Source of the DNA: Rotaria macrura
Lineage: Eukaryota > Rotifera > Eurotatoria > Philodinida > Philodinidae
Assembly (NCBI GenBank): GCA_900239685.1
Contig: OENT01000169.1
Location: 1 to 64,000, forward strand
Direction: 5' to 3'
Length of the DNA: 64,000 nt
Below the pieces are notes generated by a model that was not told the DNA's origin, ran no database searches, and saw only the letters and a program-made list of their open reading frames with translations. Below are positions 35,893 to 48,522 of the stretch, piece by piece (position 1 is the stretch's first letter; each line of letters opens with the position of its first letter). Both the position numbers and the translations under genes were made by a program.

Positions 35893-38800
35893 AACATTTT
35901 CTTTTTTATACAATAATTTTCTTCTACAACATGTCTTTTATTATGTTTTTGTTAAAATCCAATATCTTCTATATCGATTAGAAATAAAAGGGGAGAGAGA
36001 TTTTTGTGATTAATTTATTATACTATATTTAACTTGTTAATTTTGAAAGAAAAGCAAAACTTTTTGAGAAAATTGGTGTGTACAATCATAGAAAAAAAGA
36101 AGACTAGGGTCTATTGATGGTTAGTATACATTCTTAATCAATGAATTAATGACAAGTTCGACATTTAACAAATCTCATAATATATTTTTTTCAATTCCTT
36201 GAATCAATGCTACACGCTAGTACATATAAAAATATTATCTTTGTCAATAAGCAATTGGTGTGAAGAATCATCATTCACTTTTTCAAATGAGAATGGTAGT
36301 GTCTGACTTGTAAACAGAAGGTATTCATTTTATTATCTGTGCGTCAATATTAATCTCTAATCATACACGATGTATGTTGATGTCAAAATCAAAAGAATAA
36401 AAAACAAATTCTATGTGTAATTATGTTTAATCTGTCATAGTTTCAAAGTATTTCATTCGAATCGCTTTTCTCGAAAAGAAACTAAAGTGATCTCCTATTG
36501 TGCTACAATATATTATGGAAATAGTATTGAACTTAGCTACAAATGCTATTGTAGATTCTTTTGTGAGCATTCCATATTCTATTTGCCTATTGTGTAAGTT
36601 AAAAAAGAACGAAGTTCGGTCCATACACAATTGTTGTTATTATAAAGTATGATTAGATAAATTAAAACTATTTGAAGGACATAGAATCCAGTGTTTATTG
36701 AAAATAATGAAAATGTAGTTATGTTGTTATATCCATTAAACGGTTTCAGTATTTTAGAAATTGTTCATGAAATTAATTTCTATGATTGAAAAAATTCAAA
36801 TGTATTGAATCGAAGCAAAAACAACAACAGTTTGTTCAAGAGTGAGAGAAGAAAATCTTAAGTTTCATAACAATACTTATTCAAATATAGCAAAACCTCT
36901 TCATTCTTAAGATGAGTACTTCATTTCCAGTCCCTCTAGCTACTATAACCTGTTTGATGGTAGACACAGGTGTATGCTGTTTCTCTTCATCTGCTGTCTA
37001 TCATATGTCTCTTATGCACTACAACTAATTACATTTTGTGTGTCACAAAAAAGTGGCATCACGACATGATCTTACTTTGTAAGAGAATATTAAATTAATT
37101 AATCAATTAGAATACAGCATTAGCTGATGATTTTACTAATTAAAAAATAAAAAGACAAACGAAACTGAAACTTTTTCAACCAGAAAACATTTAAATGAAA
37201 ATAAATGAATAAGAGAATAAATAGTTTCTACTTGATTCAAGAGTAGTGTAACAGTAGACATTCTGAATTTCAAAGTTTTCAAATAACTAAAGACTTGCTA
37301 CCATGAGAATTATATTGAATTTCCTACGTGAACTGTTAGTGCATTTCGATATGACTTGCAAACTTTCTTTTCGAATCCGATTGGTTTATGAAATGGTTCA
37401 CTATAGTTTATTTGCACACACGAAATTTAACGAAACATACAGTTTTCTAGACCAGTTGATACAAGACTCCTTATCTAGATGAACTTATAATTAATGTGAT
37501 TTTATTAAACCGAATTGTTTGTTGTTGTAACAGGACAAACTGAGAACGGTTTAAACTGCCGTCACATATGTATGGGGTCTTTTCAATAAGCTATAAGACA
37601 AAATTGACAATACCATGTATCTTTCAATGCTAATGCTTCAAGTGAATATTAATGAGAACGTGGATTAAATGATAACGAAATCATGATGATACAGAATAGT
37701 AAATGTAGAGTGCAAAATTCATTTTTTATACTATTGTTGATTTCATTCAAATCAATTTTACTGAAAAATTTGCATAAAAACAAATGCGTGTCATTAAAAC
37801 TAATTGGATCAGAAAATTTTACAGTCGTAGAATAAGTAAGATTTTAAATACACCAAACAGCGACTCCAACTAATGCCTTAAAATTAAAAGTAATGCATCA
37901 GATGAAGAATACAATATTCTATTTCCGATGCTGCAATGACCTCTTAGTTGTTTAAGTCATTCTAATCGAACGATGGGTACTTGACATTTGTGTGAATGAC
38001 GAACATTAATAAAAGCAAAAAAAGATCAAAAGTAATATGGATAATTATAGACAAAAACCAAGTAATACCGGAACAAGGAACTGATAATATATATATTTAT
38101 AAGCATGCATTAGTTATTGAAAAACTTGTTTGACATAAGTATCTTGCAAGAAGAACATTATAACCACAATTATGACCAGACGACTTGCTATTTGCAGATT
38201 ACACAGATGATACCAATGAGTTGTTGATGATTGAAATTGATTGTTCGCTGAAAATCACATGCAAGTGAATACCATTTTCATAGCAATAAAGTTAAACTCA
38301 ACTGTTATGTTTATCAGGAAAACGTTTTTGTTAGATCAATATCGAAGCCAATTATAATGTATGCAAGAAAATAAACTAACAACTAGTTGAAACATATTCA
38401 CAGTTGATGTAACATACATATAGAAGATAGATAAAATTTCACGAAAACTCTAACTTGATGTTGTTCTTCTTTCTTTGTTATAATGATGGGAATTTTTCAC
38501 GAGTTCCATGCTATTGTTGTGTATTTTTTTACATCAGACTATCCAGTCCCATACTGCCAACTTCTCTATCTATTTGTAGATTTGAGAATGTAAACTTAAA
38601 TCATTAGGATGAGGTCGGATTTCAATGCCAATTTTCTATGTTCTATATGCTAGAGAATCCGACTTTCATTGTTTATTATTCATAGATGAAGTGTATTTGT
38701 TGGGTTTTTATGCTATATTGGAAAAGCACTGAAATGTATCCCGACAATTTCAACTTTCTAGATTAGAGAACAGTTTTATTCCGAGAAAGCCGTATCATAA

Positions 38801-39717
38801 AATAATGAATATTTTGTAACAAAGTAAAACAACAAAACTCAAACGTTCGTTCATCATTACCTTATTCTTTTTTTTTATAATTAATAGAACAGGAAAAACT
38901 TTTGAATATTGATGACATACGATTATTTATAACTACTCCCATAAAAAAAATAGAATGAAGTCATACGTAATTTCTTAGACGAAAAAGTACTCTTTTTGAT
39001 TTTAATTAATTTATGCTTTCAGGGTTTTGAAATGATGAGTTCAAAAGACAGTTAGTTGAAACAAACTAAGGATGAAATTGAAAAATGCCTTTGGCAAGCA
39101 TCAATCAATTGAAAACTATCATCATGTATCTAAGGTTTTCCACTAAGTTTTTCCGATTACATTATCTTCGAACAATATTTCTAAAATTTAACTACAGACA
39201 ATTTTAATTCGAATCATCTTACCATTTTTATTCGAAAGTATGACCGATGAAAATGATTTCAAAACATGATCATGTCGTTATCGTAGGATAACGCTAGTGG
39301 CGCTTAAACCAACATGGCTCGTAGACAAAGTGTTTTTCAATCGGGGGCATCGATTTATTTCTTGTCTTAATTTACATACGAATAGTAAAAGTATGGAATC
39401 AATGCTGTTTCCTTTTTCTTATCAAAAAAATGTTTTTTGTTCTATAAAAGAGCAAGGCTACACGTTTTTTTTGCCAGTACGAACATGCTACCACCACTTT
39501 TTTCGTTTCGTTTTGTTTTCTATTCCATTGAATGCATTCGAGAATCTGTCTATTTTCGAAGATTACAAGGAAGTTCGATGGCATACATATATCAAATAAT
39601 GCACACATTCTACCGGCTTGAATCTAAAGAATATATCTCATTCCACGTGTGTAGAGATTCAACGGAGACTTTTATTCGAACCATTATAGATTCATATTTG
39701 AAACAAAACATCGAGAA
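35893..39717. other. 3.8 kb non-coding region
   Basis: AT-rich, with no frame resembling a known protein. Overlapping open frames near 39297-39721 on both strands are the longest but look like chance. No tandem repeat, inverted repeat or RNA gene stood out. The right end should hold the H2A promoter; an acceptor-like CATTATAG lies about 31 nt before that ATG. Confidence 0.5.
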
Positions 39718-40545
39718 ATGACATCTTCGACAATACCAAGGCCTAATACGAGACAAGAAGGTGAAAGAAAATCAAAATCAGTTCGTGCAGGTAGGTTTGA
39801 AGAAAAAGATACTTGTTCGCTACGTATTTATGTTTTCAAAGGTGTACTCTTTTCCGTACCGCGTTTTCATCGTTACATTAAAAAGTCAACACCTAAAAGT
39901 CGTGTAAGCATAGCTGCAGCCGTTTACACAGCTGCTGTGGTATGTTGAATATTTGAAGGATTGTGTTCGAGTCTTATTAGTAGATTTTTCATAATATTTA
40001 AATTGAATATCTAACTGCTGAACTGCTTGAATTGTCTGGTAATGCAGCTAAGGATCATAAAAAACAACGAATTAATGCACGACATATCTTTTTGGCAATT
40101 AGTATTGATGAAGAACTGAAAAAAGTACATGTTTCTTTCTAGTGATTCGAGTAAGACAATTATTTTTATTGATTACTCTTTATTAGCTCCTTCATGGCGT
40201 AACGATTCCGCAAGGTGAGAAACGCATATAGACAGGCACGAAATAAGTTTTCATTATTCACTTAGGCGGTGTATTGCCTCATGTTAATGCATTCTTATTG
40301 AAGAGCAAATCCAGCAGCGATAGTCATAGAGTTACTACTCCAAAAGTAAGCAGAGCAGTTTTTAATGTGAATCGAGAAATAACGCTTTTGTCTTTTTCTA
40401 CACATGTATGTTTATATCTAATGCATATTTTCAGTCGCCCGCATCTCGTTCGAATACGGCCACAATAGTTCGAGTACCAAATGGTTCTAGTGTTACCAAG
40501 GTAAACTCAAAGGAAATCAGTCCATCTTCAACGGTAACGTGTTAA
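39718..40545 (+). CDS. histone H2A variant with extended C-terminal tail (bdelloid type)
   Basis: Nucleosome core histone. Exons are about 39718-39790, 39842-39939, 40001-40122, 40187-40214, 40266-40344 and 40434-40545. The histone fold is clear: [80 protein letters not shown]. The acidic-patch Glu/Asp positions are kept. The tail after LLKSKSS is long (about 45 residues, Ser/Thr-rich) and lacks an SQE end, like the long-tailed H2A variants described in bdelloids in place of canonical H2A. Oddities: the loop-1 region reads VLFSVPRF instead of LQFPVGRV; intron 1 (51 bp) is in frame without a stop; and intron 2 (39940-40000) ends in AA where AG is expected, since no AG acceptor gives the family sequence. 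Several introns in an H2A gene are also unusual. It could be a decaying copy or use a non-canonical splice. Confidence 0.85.
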
Positions 40546-42296
40546 AGAAGACAACATCAACAACTGCTGCAAATACAATCGGTTCGACCTAAATAAAAAC
40601 AAACTTAGAAGGTGTTCACTATGCAATCATTATAAGAGGAAATCTGCAATTAACATTTTTTTTTGTATGACTTCTTTACTTTTTCGTAGACATCAATAGA
40701 TTTTGATACAGCTTCTTTTTGGTTAAAGAAGGAGAAAAAATGATCGGATTCCCTGCTTTTTCTAAAAAAAAGACCCTACGGTTCATGTTTACTTTAATTC
40801 TTTTTTATCAATGAAAGTTAATACTTTGATGTAGAAAGTTCATCTGTAACTTGCGGCACTAACTTTTCTTTTCAATCCACGTTGTCTTAGCTTATTCATC
40901 ACTTTTGATCCTATCTCAGATATTCATAAGAATTTTCGACATTCAGCTTGGAGTTTATCAGCTCTAAAGATTTCTGAATCAGTTAACTGAAAAATTCGAG
41001 TTCATCTTTCAATTAAAACAACGTCTTCAGTGAAGGATCTGTAGAATACTCGAATTTCACAAGATGAATCTATTCAATGGAAAGAAGCATGGATTTAGAC
41101 GATAGGGAGCTACTTTTACAAACAAAAGATAAAACTATCGTTGTAACTTATTTTATAATTATGTCTGTTAGAAAAACGTATGTGTACTATCGTGTGATCA
41201 ATGATTCGACATTTTTCAAGTTTTTACTTGCCTTGTTAATATCGATCGAAATTCAGTATAGATAAGAAATCTATGACAAGACGTTTCTTAATTCACTATG
41301 AAAATCAAAATATTTCATTATTCTATCCATAGAATACTTTCAAATGTATTTTTTCTTCGCATATAATAAAACGTGAGTTCGTATCACACTTATAGTCATC
41401 ATTTAATTTCCGCAATCATGAAAAATTAGAAGTAAAAGGAATATTCTATCATTACGATTGCATGATTTATACAACAGGGAGCATATTTATAATCATATGT
41501 TTAGTTCAAACCACTTCTGAGTATTTCGACAGTTTTATCAAAGATAACGATGAGTAGTAAAAACTCAGATTAATCGACAAAATGCATTCGAATGTTTATC
41601 ATGATGCATTATTTTCTTTTTTCTTATTGTACAATACAACTGTCTTGAAGTGCAGCCAGTCTCGTATCATGTTAGCTCATTAAGATAATCAGCGAATTAT
41701 ATTGAGGAATGAAAGCGTATACTTAATGACAAGGAACCTCTTGAACTATCATATCAAGACCTCAGGTGCATTCAATGGTAGATCATAATAAAAATAGACT
41801 GTGCGATATTTGTTCAGCAGATAGGTAAAATATTTTCATGATGATTGTTGTGTATTTAGAAAACATTAAAGAAAAAAAACATTCGAGAAATTCTTATTAT
41901 CATTCATGTTTCTTGTAATGAATAATCATTTCTAAACAGTAGCGTAGAATTTTTAAAAAGTACGTATCATTTGCTACCTTTAAAACACTTGGAATCAATA
42001 TATTCTATCACCAAACAACACGACAATACCTACGAGTCGTTATAATATACAACTACAATTAATAGCTTTCGATATAATGAATCTCTGAAATGCATTCGGC
42101 ATCGTTTTCTTTTCTATGAATTATTTCTTGATCGATGTGTTAATTTATTCGTTAGATTTGTTTTCAAATTGCCTAAAATTTAGCAGTAACTAAAGTGTAA
42201 TGAGAGTCAGAAACAAAAACATGATGAAATATTAAAAAATATACCAATCCAAACTTCATTCTTATATCTTGACCCCCCACACACACACACTTGAAG
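40546..42296. other. 1.75 kb intergenic region between convergent genes
   Basis: Two 3' flanks. A (CA)n run (42278-42290) lies just beyond the STIP1 stop. No frame above 62 codons and no recognisable repeat or RNA gene. Confidence 0.5.
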
Positions 42297-44960
42297 TTAA
42301 CCGCGACGAATACCAATAATACCAGAGTCGACTAATTTTTGTATTTTTTGTGCGATGTCAGGATTTTGTAAATGATCTCGTAGTGCATGTGGATCGTTTT
42401 GCATCTGTTCAAGAATTAAACGCATACCAGGATCACTTAGAATTTGTTGTATTTCCGGATCTGCTGCTGCACGTTTACGAGCTTCTTCTGGATCACCGCT
42501 CGACCTTACTGAACATTGTCGATAACCTTCCATAGCTTCCTAAAAAGCAAATGTTCTATTCGGCTCTAGGTAAATTGCTTCTGCATTTTTATACTTGACA
42601 GTTTGGATCAATTTCAAGAGCTTTACTAAATGTAGCCATAGCTTGACCCAAATCTTTCATGGCTATTAAAGCATGACCCTTGCGAAGATAACATTTAACT
42701 ATAAAATCAAATGATTTATTGAATTTCTCACATTTTGAAACTTACGAAATGCTGGATCTAGTTTGATGCCATCTTCGCTGTCTTTTAATGCTAATCTAAA
42801 TTCCATTAGTTTTGTATAGCATGCAGCTCGATTCGAATAAAGTTTTGCATCCGATGGATTTCGTTTAATAGCTTCCCTATGAAAATATGAGTTCAAATAT
42901 CTTTCTTCAAAAAAATTAAATAGAATTCATTTACGTATAGTGTTTCAAGGCGCTTGGATAATCAGCTTTTTGAAAAAATTCATTTCCCTTTGTTTTTTCT
43001 TGTTCAGCTAATTCTGGATTGATATAAGCTAGTGATTCTTGTTCTTTAAGAATTTTTTCGATTTCTTGTTTTCTCTTCAGTATATCTTGATTTCGATGTT
43101 CAGAAAGTGAATGATTGAAATGTTTGATAGCTTCTTCAAATTTTTTTTCTTGAACTTTCACATTTCCCATACGAGCATAAGCCCTATACATGAAATAGTA
43201 GATACTTAAAACGAACCTTGATATCAGATTTCTTCGACTCTTACTTGGCAATTAATTTATAATCAGCTTTGTTTTCACGTCCTATTTCGATAGCTTGTTC
43301 ACATTCTTTTATACAATTATCCCATTGTTTTTGTTCATAATAAACCGCTAGAAAATAAAATTTTAATGACTTTTGGTGAATGACAAAAACGAAGTTATCG
43401 ATTCTGACCGGCTCTATTTGTATAATAAGTCATATTCTTCGGATCAAGTTGCGTTGCTTGATTGTAATAGTTCAATGCTGTATCAAAATCTCTTTTCTTA
43501 TATGCTTCATTGCCCTTCTCTTTTGCTTCTTCAGCCTAAATCATAGTAAAATGAATGAGGACACATATATACACACATAATCATTCATAAATAACTCAAG
43601 AAAAAGAAACAAAACCCTCTGAAGTTTTAATAGATATTTTATTGAAATAAATCGATACATGACAGAACAGAAAGACATGTATGAAAGCTCAAGGATTTCT
43701 GTTCCTCGAAAATATAAAAATGATCAGGTACTGACTATATATTTGAAAAACACCTAATATTTGACTTCAACAATATATACAAGTACAAATTCTCTTTGTA
43801 GCAATCATACTTCATTTTTTCTCTATATCTGAGATCAAAGTCAACATGAATATGTTATCAAAGTCATTATTTCCTACCAAAAACAGTATTGAAATTCATG
43901 CAGTTTTTTTAATGGAACAGTGTGAGAGAATGAAATTATTGAGTACTTTCCCTATTATATTCTTAAGTTCATAATCTGAAGATTTATTCAACATTTGAGA
44001 GAAGAACCTGCCCGATGAAGATCGACACAACGAGTGACTAATTATTCAGTGATTTATTTATCACTCTGTCTAATTGTTAAGATTACTTGATTCTGTTCTG
44101 ATGTTGAGTGTTGATTTTGTTCATTTGTGGTTCCAGTTGTTGTTGACGCACTTTCTTCTGTTTTCGTTGGATTTGGCTTCGTATCAGTGTTCATCTTCTT
44201 ATCATTAGCATCATTATTTTTAGCTTCATCGTTTATACCAAGTACAGTAGCAATTAATTTTAACACTTTTGAATTGGTCAAAAGTCTAATCATATAAATG
44301 AATCAATCACAACTATTGAAAATAATAAAAACATACGTTGTATTATTCGGTTGTTGCTGTAATTTTTTCATTAGCATAGCTGTTTCAGGATCTTTCAAAA
44401 GTTCTTGTGCTTTTGGATTCGAGATGAGTTGATTTATAAATTGTGGATCAGAAAAAAAGCCCCGTTCTTCTTCATCTAATGATTTAGTGGCATCTTTCCG
44501 TACTGTTTCGAGATCAGTACGTAATTGTTGATTATTGGGATCGATTTGAAGTCCTTGTTCATATACACTGATTGCATCGTCATATCGTTTTAGAAATGAT
44601 AACGCAGCACCTTTTCTTGAGTATCCCTTAACAACAACAAAACAAAAATTGTTTCTTTTTTGATCGTTCTCTTTACTTTGACGAAGTCATGTTTTAATTT
44701 AATACATTGTTCGGCATCTTTCAATGCCGCTTCATATTTATGTGATTTAGCATAAGCAGCTGAACGATTACTATAGAGTATATGATTTTTTTCATCGAGT
44801 GCTATCGCTTGAGTATATAAGTTGATTGCTTCATCATTATTACCCACTGAAAAAGCAGCATTTGCTTTAGATTTTAATTCATCCACCTGAAGATATACGT
44901 TTGCACATCGATTTGTAAAACTTGATATATTTTTAGATAAAGTCTAACCTGAGATCCCAT
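42297..44960 (-). CDS. STIP1: Hsp70-Hsp90 organising protein (HOP/STIP1/Sti1)
   Basis: Co-chaperone that passes clients from Hsp70 to Hsp90. A four-codon first exon (ATGGGATCTCAG, 44949-44960) splices to 44677-44886, giving [17 protein letters not shown]; this fits the family start better than the in-frame GTG at 44886. Domains follow the standard order: TPR1 ([39 protein letters not shown]), DP1 ([18 protein letters not shown]), a low-complexity Thr/Asn/Gln linker (about 44,090-44,240), TPR2A ([39 protein letters not shown]), TPR2B ([33 protein letters not shown]) and DP2 ([20 protein letters not shown]), ending GIIGIRRG. The intron at 43536-44086 is about 550 bp; most others are 50-75 bp. 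It faces the first ANKEF1 gene head-to-head, 462 bp between starts. Confidence 0.95.
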
Positions 44961-45223
44961 CAATGAAAATGATAAGGTGATATTGATACGCAAAATCTAT
45001 AATTTGTATAAAAATAATGAATTTAGTTCGGAAATAATTCATGGAAATGTTGATGGAAGTTGCAGAAGGAAATACTTAGTTCCTTTCTATTGATATGTAA
45101 CTGATTCGGTAATATCCTCCTCCGTATATATTTAGCAAATGATTGATAAGTAGCGACACTGCATTAGTCGTTTATTATTCAAGGAACGATAACATGAGTT
45201 TCAACCGATATTCTTGGCAACAA

Positions 45224-45243
45224 ATATATATATATATATATAT
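45224..45243. repeat. (TA)n microsatellite
   Basis: About ten TA units between the STIP1 and ANKEF1-like starts. Confidence 0.9.
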
Positions 45244-45422
45244 GGAAACATACCGTAGGTGTATTTGAGTATTTAAACGACAGAGGAAAGAAAAACAGTC
45301 TGAAACGCACTTATTTATTCATGGAATTTCAAATGAACTCTTTATCGAAGATATGGAAACTATAGATATTGTCAATTTATTGATTCTTTTTTCATATTTC
45401 ATTTCTTGTTAAAGTTATTACG

Positions 45423-47220
45423 ATGCCCATCGCACTGGATCGTGTTGAACAATTACAAATACAAAAATTAATCTATGCTGTAAGGACTGAAAATTTTTTA
45501 CTAGTACAAAAATTATCGGAAAAAGGTGTTAGAAACCTTATCAATTACAATGACCCACAAAATGGATTGACTGCATTGATGTAAACACATATATTGTAAA
45601 TTTGAAAAAAAAACGGTTTCTTTCTTAAATCTTTATATAGAGCGGCTGTGACTCAAGGCAGCACAAACATGATTCAATGTCTATTAAAACTTGATGCTCA
45701 TCCGGATGTCATTGATTTCTCTGGTCGTACGGCATTGATGCATGCTGCCGAACACGGTAACATGACTGGTCTACAATTGTTACGCGAAGCAGACGCTAAT
45801 CCAACAATTCAAGATTTTGAAGGAAAAGGTGAGAAGAGAATCGTTAAACTTAAATGAAAATAATATATTTGCTGAAACCTAATGTCATTAGAATATTGAA
45901 AGCTACTTTGCTCTCATGACATGACACACAACTTGCATGAGTAGTCTCTGATTCCAGAAAGGATAAATATTTTTCGTAGAAATTAATCAGTGATATCTTA
46001 ACAATAATGAGAGACATAAGATTGTACCAATGGATAATGTTTTAGATGCAGTTTTCTATTCCTTTACTGCTTCAACACAACATCATAAGTCATGTTTTAA
46101 AAAACTACTTGAAATGGGTGCTAACGTCAATAATCGAACACAAGGTGGTTTACCTAATTTAGTGTATGTTTGTAATGATTCACAAGATTACGAAGAGTTT
46201 TGCTTGGGTTTCATTCGAGCTGGTGCCGATGTACAACTCGTTGATGAAGTAAAACCGATAGACTACTATTCATTACGAAACCAACGTTTCTTAATTATTC
46301 ATAGACAACGAAACGTACAGCATTACATAATGCATGTTTATCTGGAAATGTTAAAGTTATACGAGAGCTTTTACTTGCAAAAGCAGATCCAAACGCATTG
46401 GATATTAAGAAATCCACACCTGTACACGAAGCAGCCAAAGGTGGACACTTTCAGGTGAAGAGAAAATTTTTCAATACTTTATCTTAGTGTTGATTGTTAT
46501 CCTAGGTACTTCCGATTCTATCTAGTTATTGTGCAAAATTTGATGTATACGATTCTCTCGGTAATAATCCACTTCATTATGCAGTTATGTCGAATGCTGG
46601 GACTGTTATTCGATACCTTGGTCAACGAGGCATGCAAACTCTTGATTTTTCAGATGTTTCTTGTTAAGAATGAAATTTATTATTCCTAGGCTGTAATCCA
46701 AAAGTGAAAAATCACGATGGAATTTCTCCAAAAGATCTTGCTAATCGCTGTAAAAGTAAAAATACACAAAAAAATCTACGAAAAGCTGAACAAGGCTATC
46801 ATGAAATGACTTCAAATTTACCTACAGGTATATTTCATGATCAACGATTGTAGGATTTTATTTTATAATTTATATTAACATACAGATGAATTTCTCGATT
46901 GGAAATTAATACTTTACGATTATGTGTATGAAAATCTAGAACGTATTAAGAAAAATTTAGAAGAATTCGACAAGACTGAACCAAGAAGTGGTATCATACA
47001 AAAAGAAGACTTTCGAAAAGTGCTTGAAAGTGAAAATTTTCTTTCATTTCTTAAACCATATAATATCAAAGAATTATATCAAAAACATGACAAAAGTCGA
47101 GATGAAATGGATTATAGATCATTTTTAACTGGAGCTAAGTATTTATCAAAATCTTATCTAATGACTGCATACGTAAAAAGAACAAAGAGCGTAAAACCGT
47201 CATCAATAAAACAAAGATAA
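45423..47220 (+). CDS. ANKEF1-like ankyrin/EF-hand protein, shortened copy
   Basis: Seven or more exons. Starts MPIALDRVEQLQIQKLIYAV and follows the N-terminal half of animal ANKEF1 closely: LINYNDPQNGLTALI, MIQCLLKLDAHPDVIDFSGR, TALMHAAEHGNMTGLQLL, CFKKLLEMGANVNNRTQGG, RTALHNACLSGNVKVIRELL, STPVHEAAKGGHFQVLPIL, NNPLHYAVMSNAGTVIRYL, and the EF-hand-like block (FLDWKLILYDYVYENLERIK, SGIIQKEDFRKVLESENFL, MDYRSFLTGAKYLSKSYLM). It stops soon after, at SIKQR, where full-length members continue with a linker, more ankyrin units and a conserved tail. Relics of the missing part lie downstream (47252-47730). Acceptor at 46047 gives DAVFYSFTA in phase. The family is linked to cilia and sperm; exact role unknown. 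A full-length paralogue follows at 48523-52119. Confidence 0.85.
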
Positions 47221-47251
47221 ACAACAAAGTGGTACATTAATACTAGAGTCG

Positions 47252-47730
47252 AATAGCCAATGGTATACTGATGAATACATATCCAGTTATAATTTTTAAG
47301 TTGTTATTTCAAAATGAAAGACTAAATTCAACAGATGTGAATGCACAAACAAATCTAAGCACTTCGAACACATACTTATTATTTTTGTTAATAGGCATTT
47401 TTCATGTGATACTATATGTAAAAATATTCTTTAGAAGATAACTGATCATGGTATTTAGATAAACCATATATCAATATACGTGATGCTAATAATGAAATAC
47501 TTCCATTTAATCTTACTATGATTTCTTTTTCATTTACTTTTTAATAACTCTTCATGATGGTTTATGAAAATATGATTCATGAGAAGAAGTGAACTAACAG
47601 GAGAATCAATCGGTCATGTTGGTTTTCTTAATAACATACGTCGTTTATTATAGCTTATCCACATGGTAACCTGAACATTGCTCAATATCTACTAACATAC
47701 GCATTGTCGCAGCAAAGGAAAAGAAAAACT
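47252..47730 (+). pseudogene. relics of the lost C-terminal half of the first ANKEF1-like gene
   Basis: Three short segments in the right order resemble the part missing from the shortened gene. 47252-47299 reads NSQWYTDEYISSYN, like the DSVWYIDD linker of ANKEF1. 47458-47514 reads DKPYINIRDANNEILPFNLT, like VDIRDKFYKTPLMIAA of the second copy. 47651-47728, after an acceptor TATTATAG, reads YPHGNLNIAQYLLTYALSQ, like NGDLETTKFLLECG. Each is short and stops interrupt them, so support comes from order and position, not from any single match. Confidence 0.5.
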
Positions 47731-47972
47731 ATTTGAATTCATTACTTCGATTTTCTCTTTATCGGAAGTCATATGAACAAAGCAGAGATTTTTTAATGAA
47801 CTTGAATTCGTTATATATAAAAGAAAATGATAATGTCTGATGTTACACGAATTATTCTGGAATGTCATCGACGTATTTATAATAAAAGCAGTATCATGGA
47901 TACATGTTACAGAAATTTCATTTTTTCTTATTTGTGAATATCTTGTCAATAAAACTACAAAGTGTAAACTTG

Positions 47973-47995
47973 AATATATATATATATATATATAT
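47973..47995. repeat. (TA)n microsatellite
   Basis: About eleven TA units in the spacer between the two ANKEF1-like genes. The rest of 47731-48522 shows no recognisable feature. Confidence 0.9.
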
Positions 47996-48522
47996 GCCGT
48001 TGATCTGGACGTCGTCTTCATCTAGGTAATGAAAATGTAAAAATGAATCACGTAAATAATCAACAATGTACATAAATAATTATTATCAATTATACGATCA
48101 CGTGCTCAATCGTGAATGTTGCTGTAATATAAGCATTTATAAATACGATGAATAATACACGTTCGATTGATATTTGTATTAAAACAAATTTGAGAAGGAG
48201 ACAGTTGATTTTGTCAAACTTAAACTCGTAAATTCCTGAAATCGAAGATGAAATAAGACAGACATGTTATCACAGAACGCATACGTATTAAAATTTAAAA
48301 AAACCGATCATTTTATCGATGATAAAAAATAATGAAATGGATAGAATCATTTCATTGAAAAACTCAACAGCATGTAAGCATGTTTTTTCGTTTGTCAATT
48401 GTATTCAATGTTAAAAATAAACTTTATGATCTGCATATCTTTTCTAATATGTATGCTATGTATGTTTTGACAACGATAAATCGAATATTGTTTGGCGCTT
48501 GGATATATTGTTGATTCTCATT

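Noticed and set aside
44884-44886. GTG as start codon of STIP1
   Set aside because: It is the first codon after a splice acceptor; a four-codon ATG exon lies at 44949-44960.
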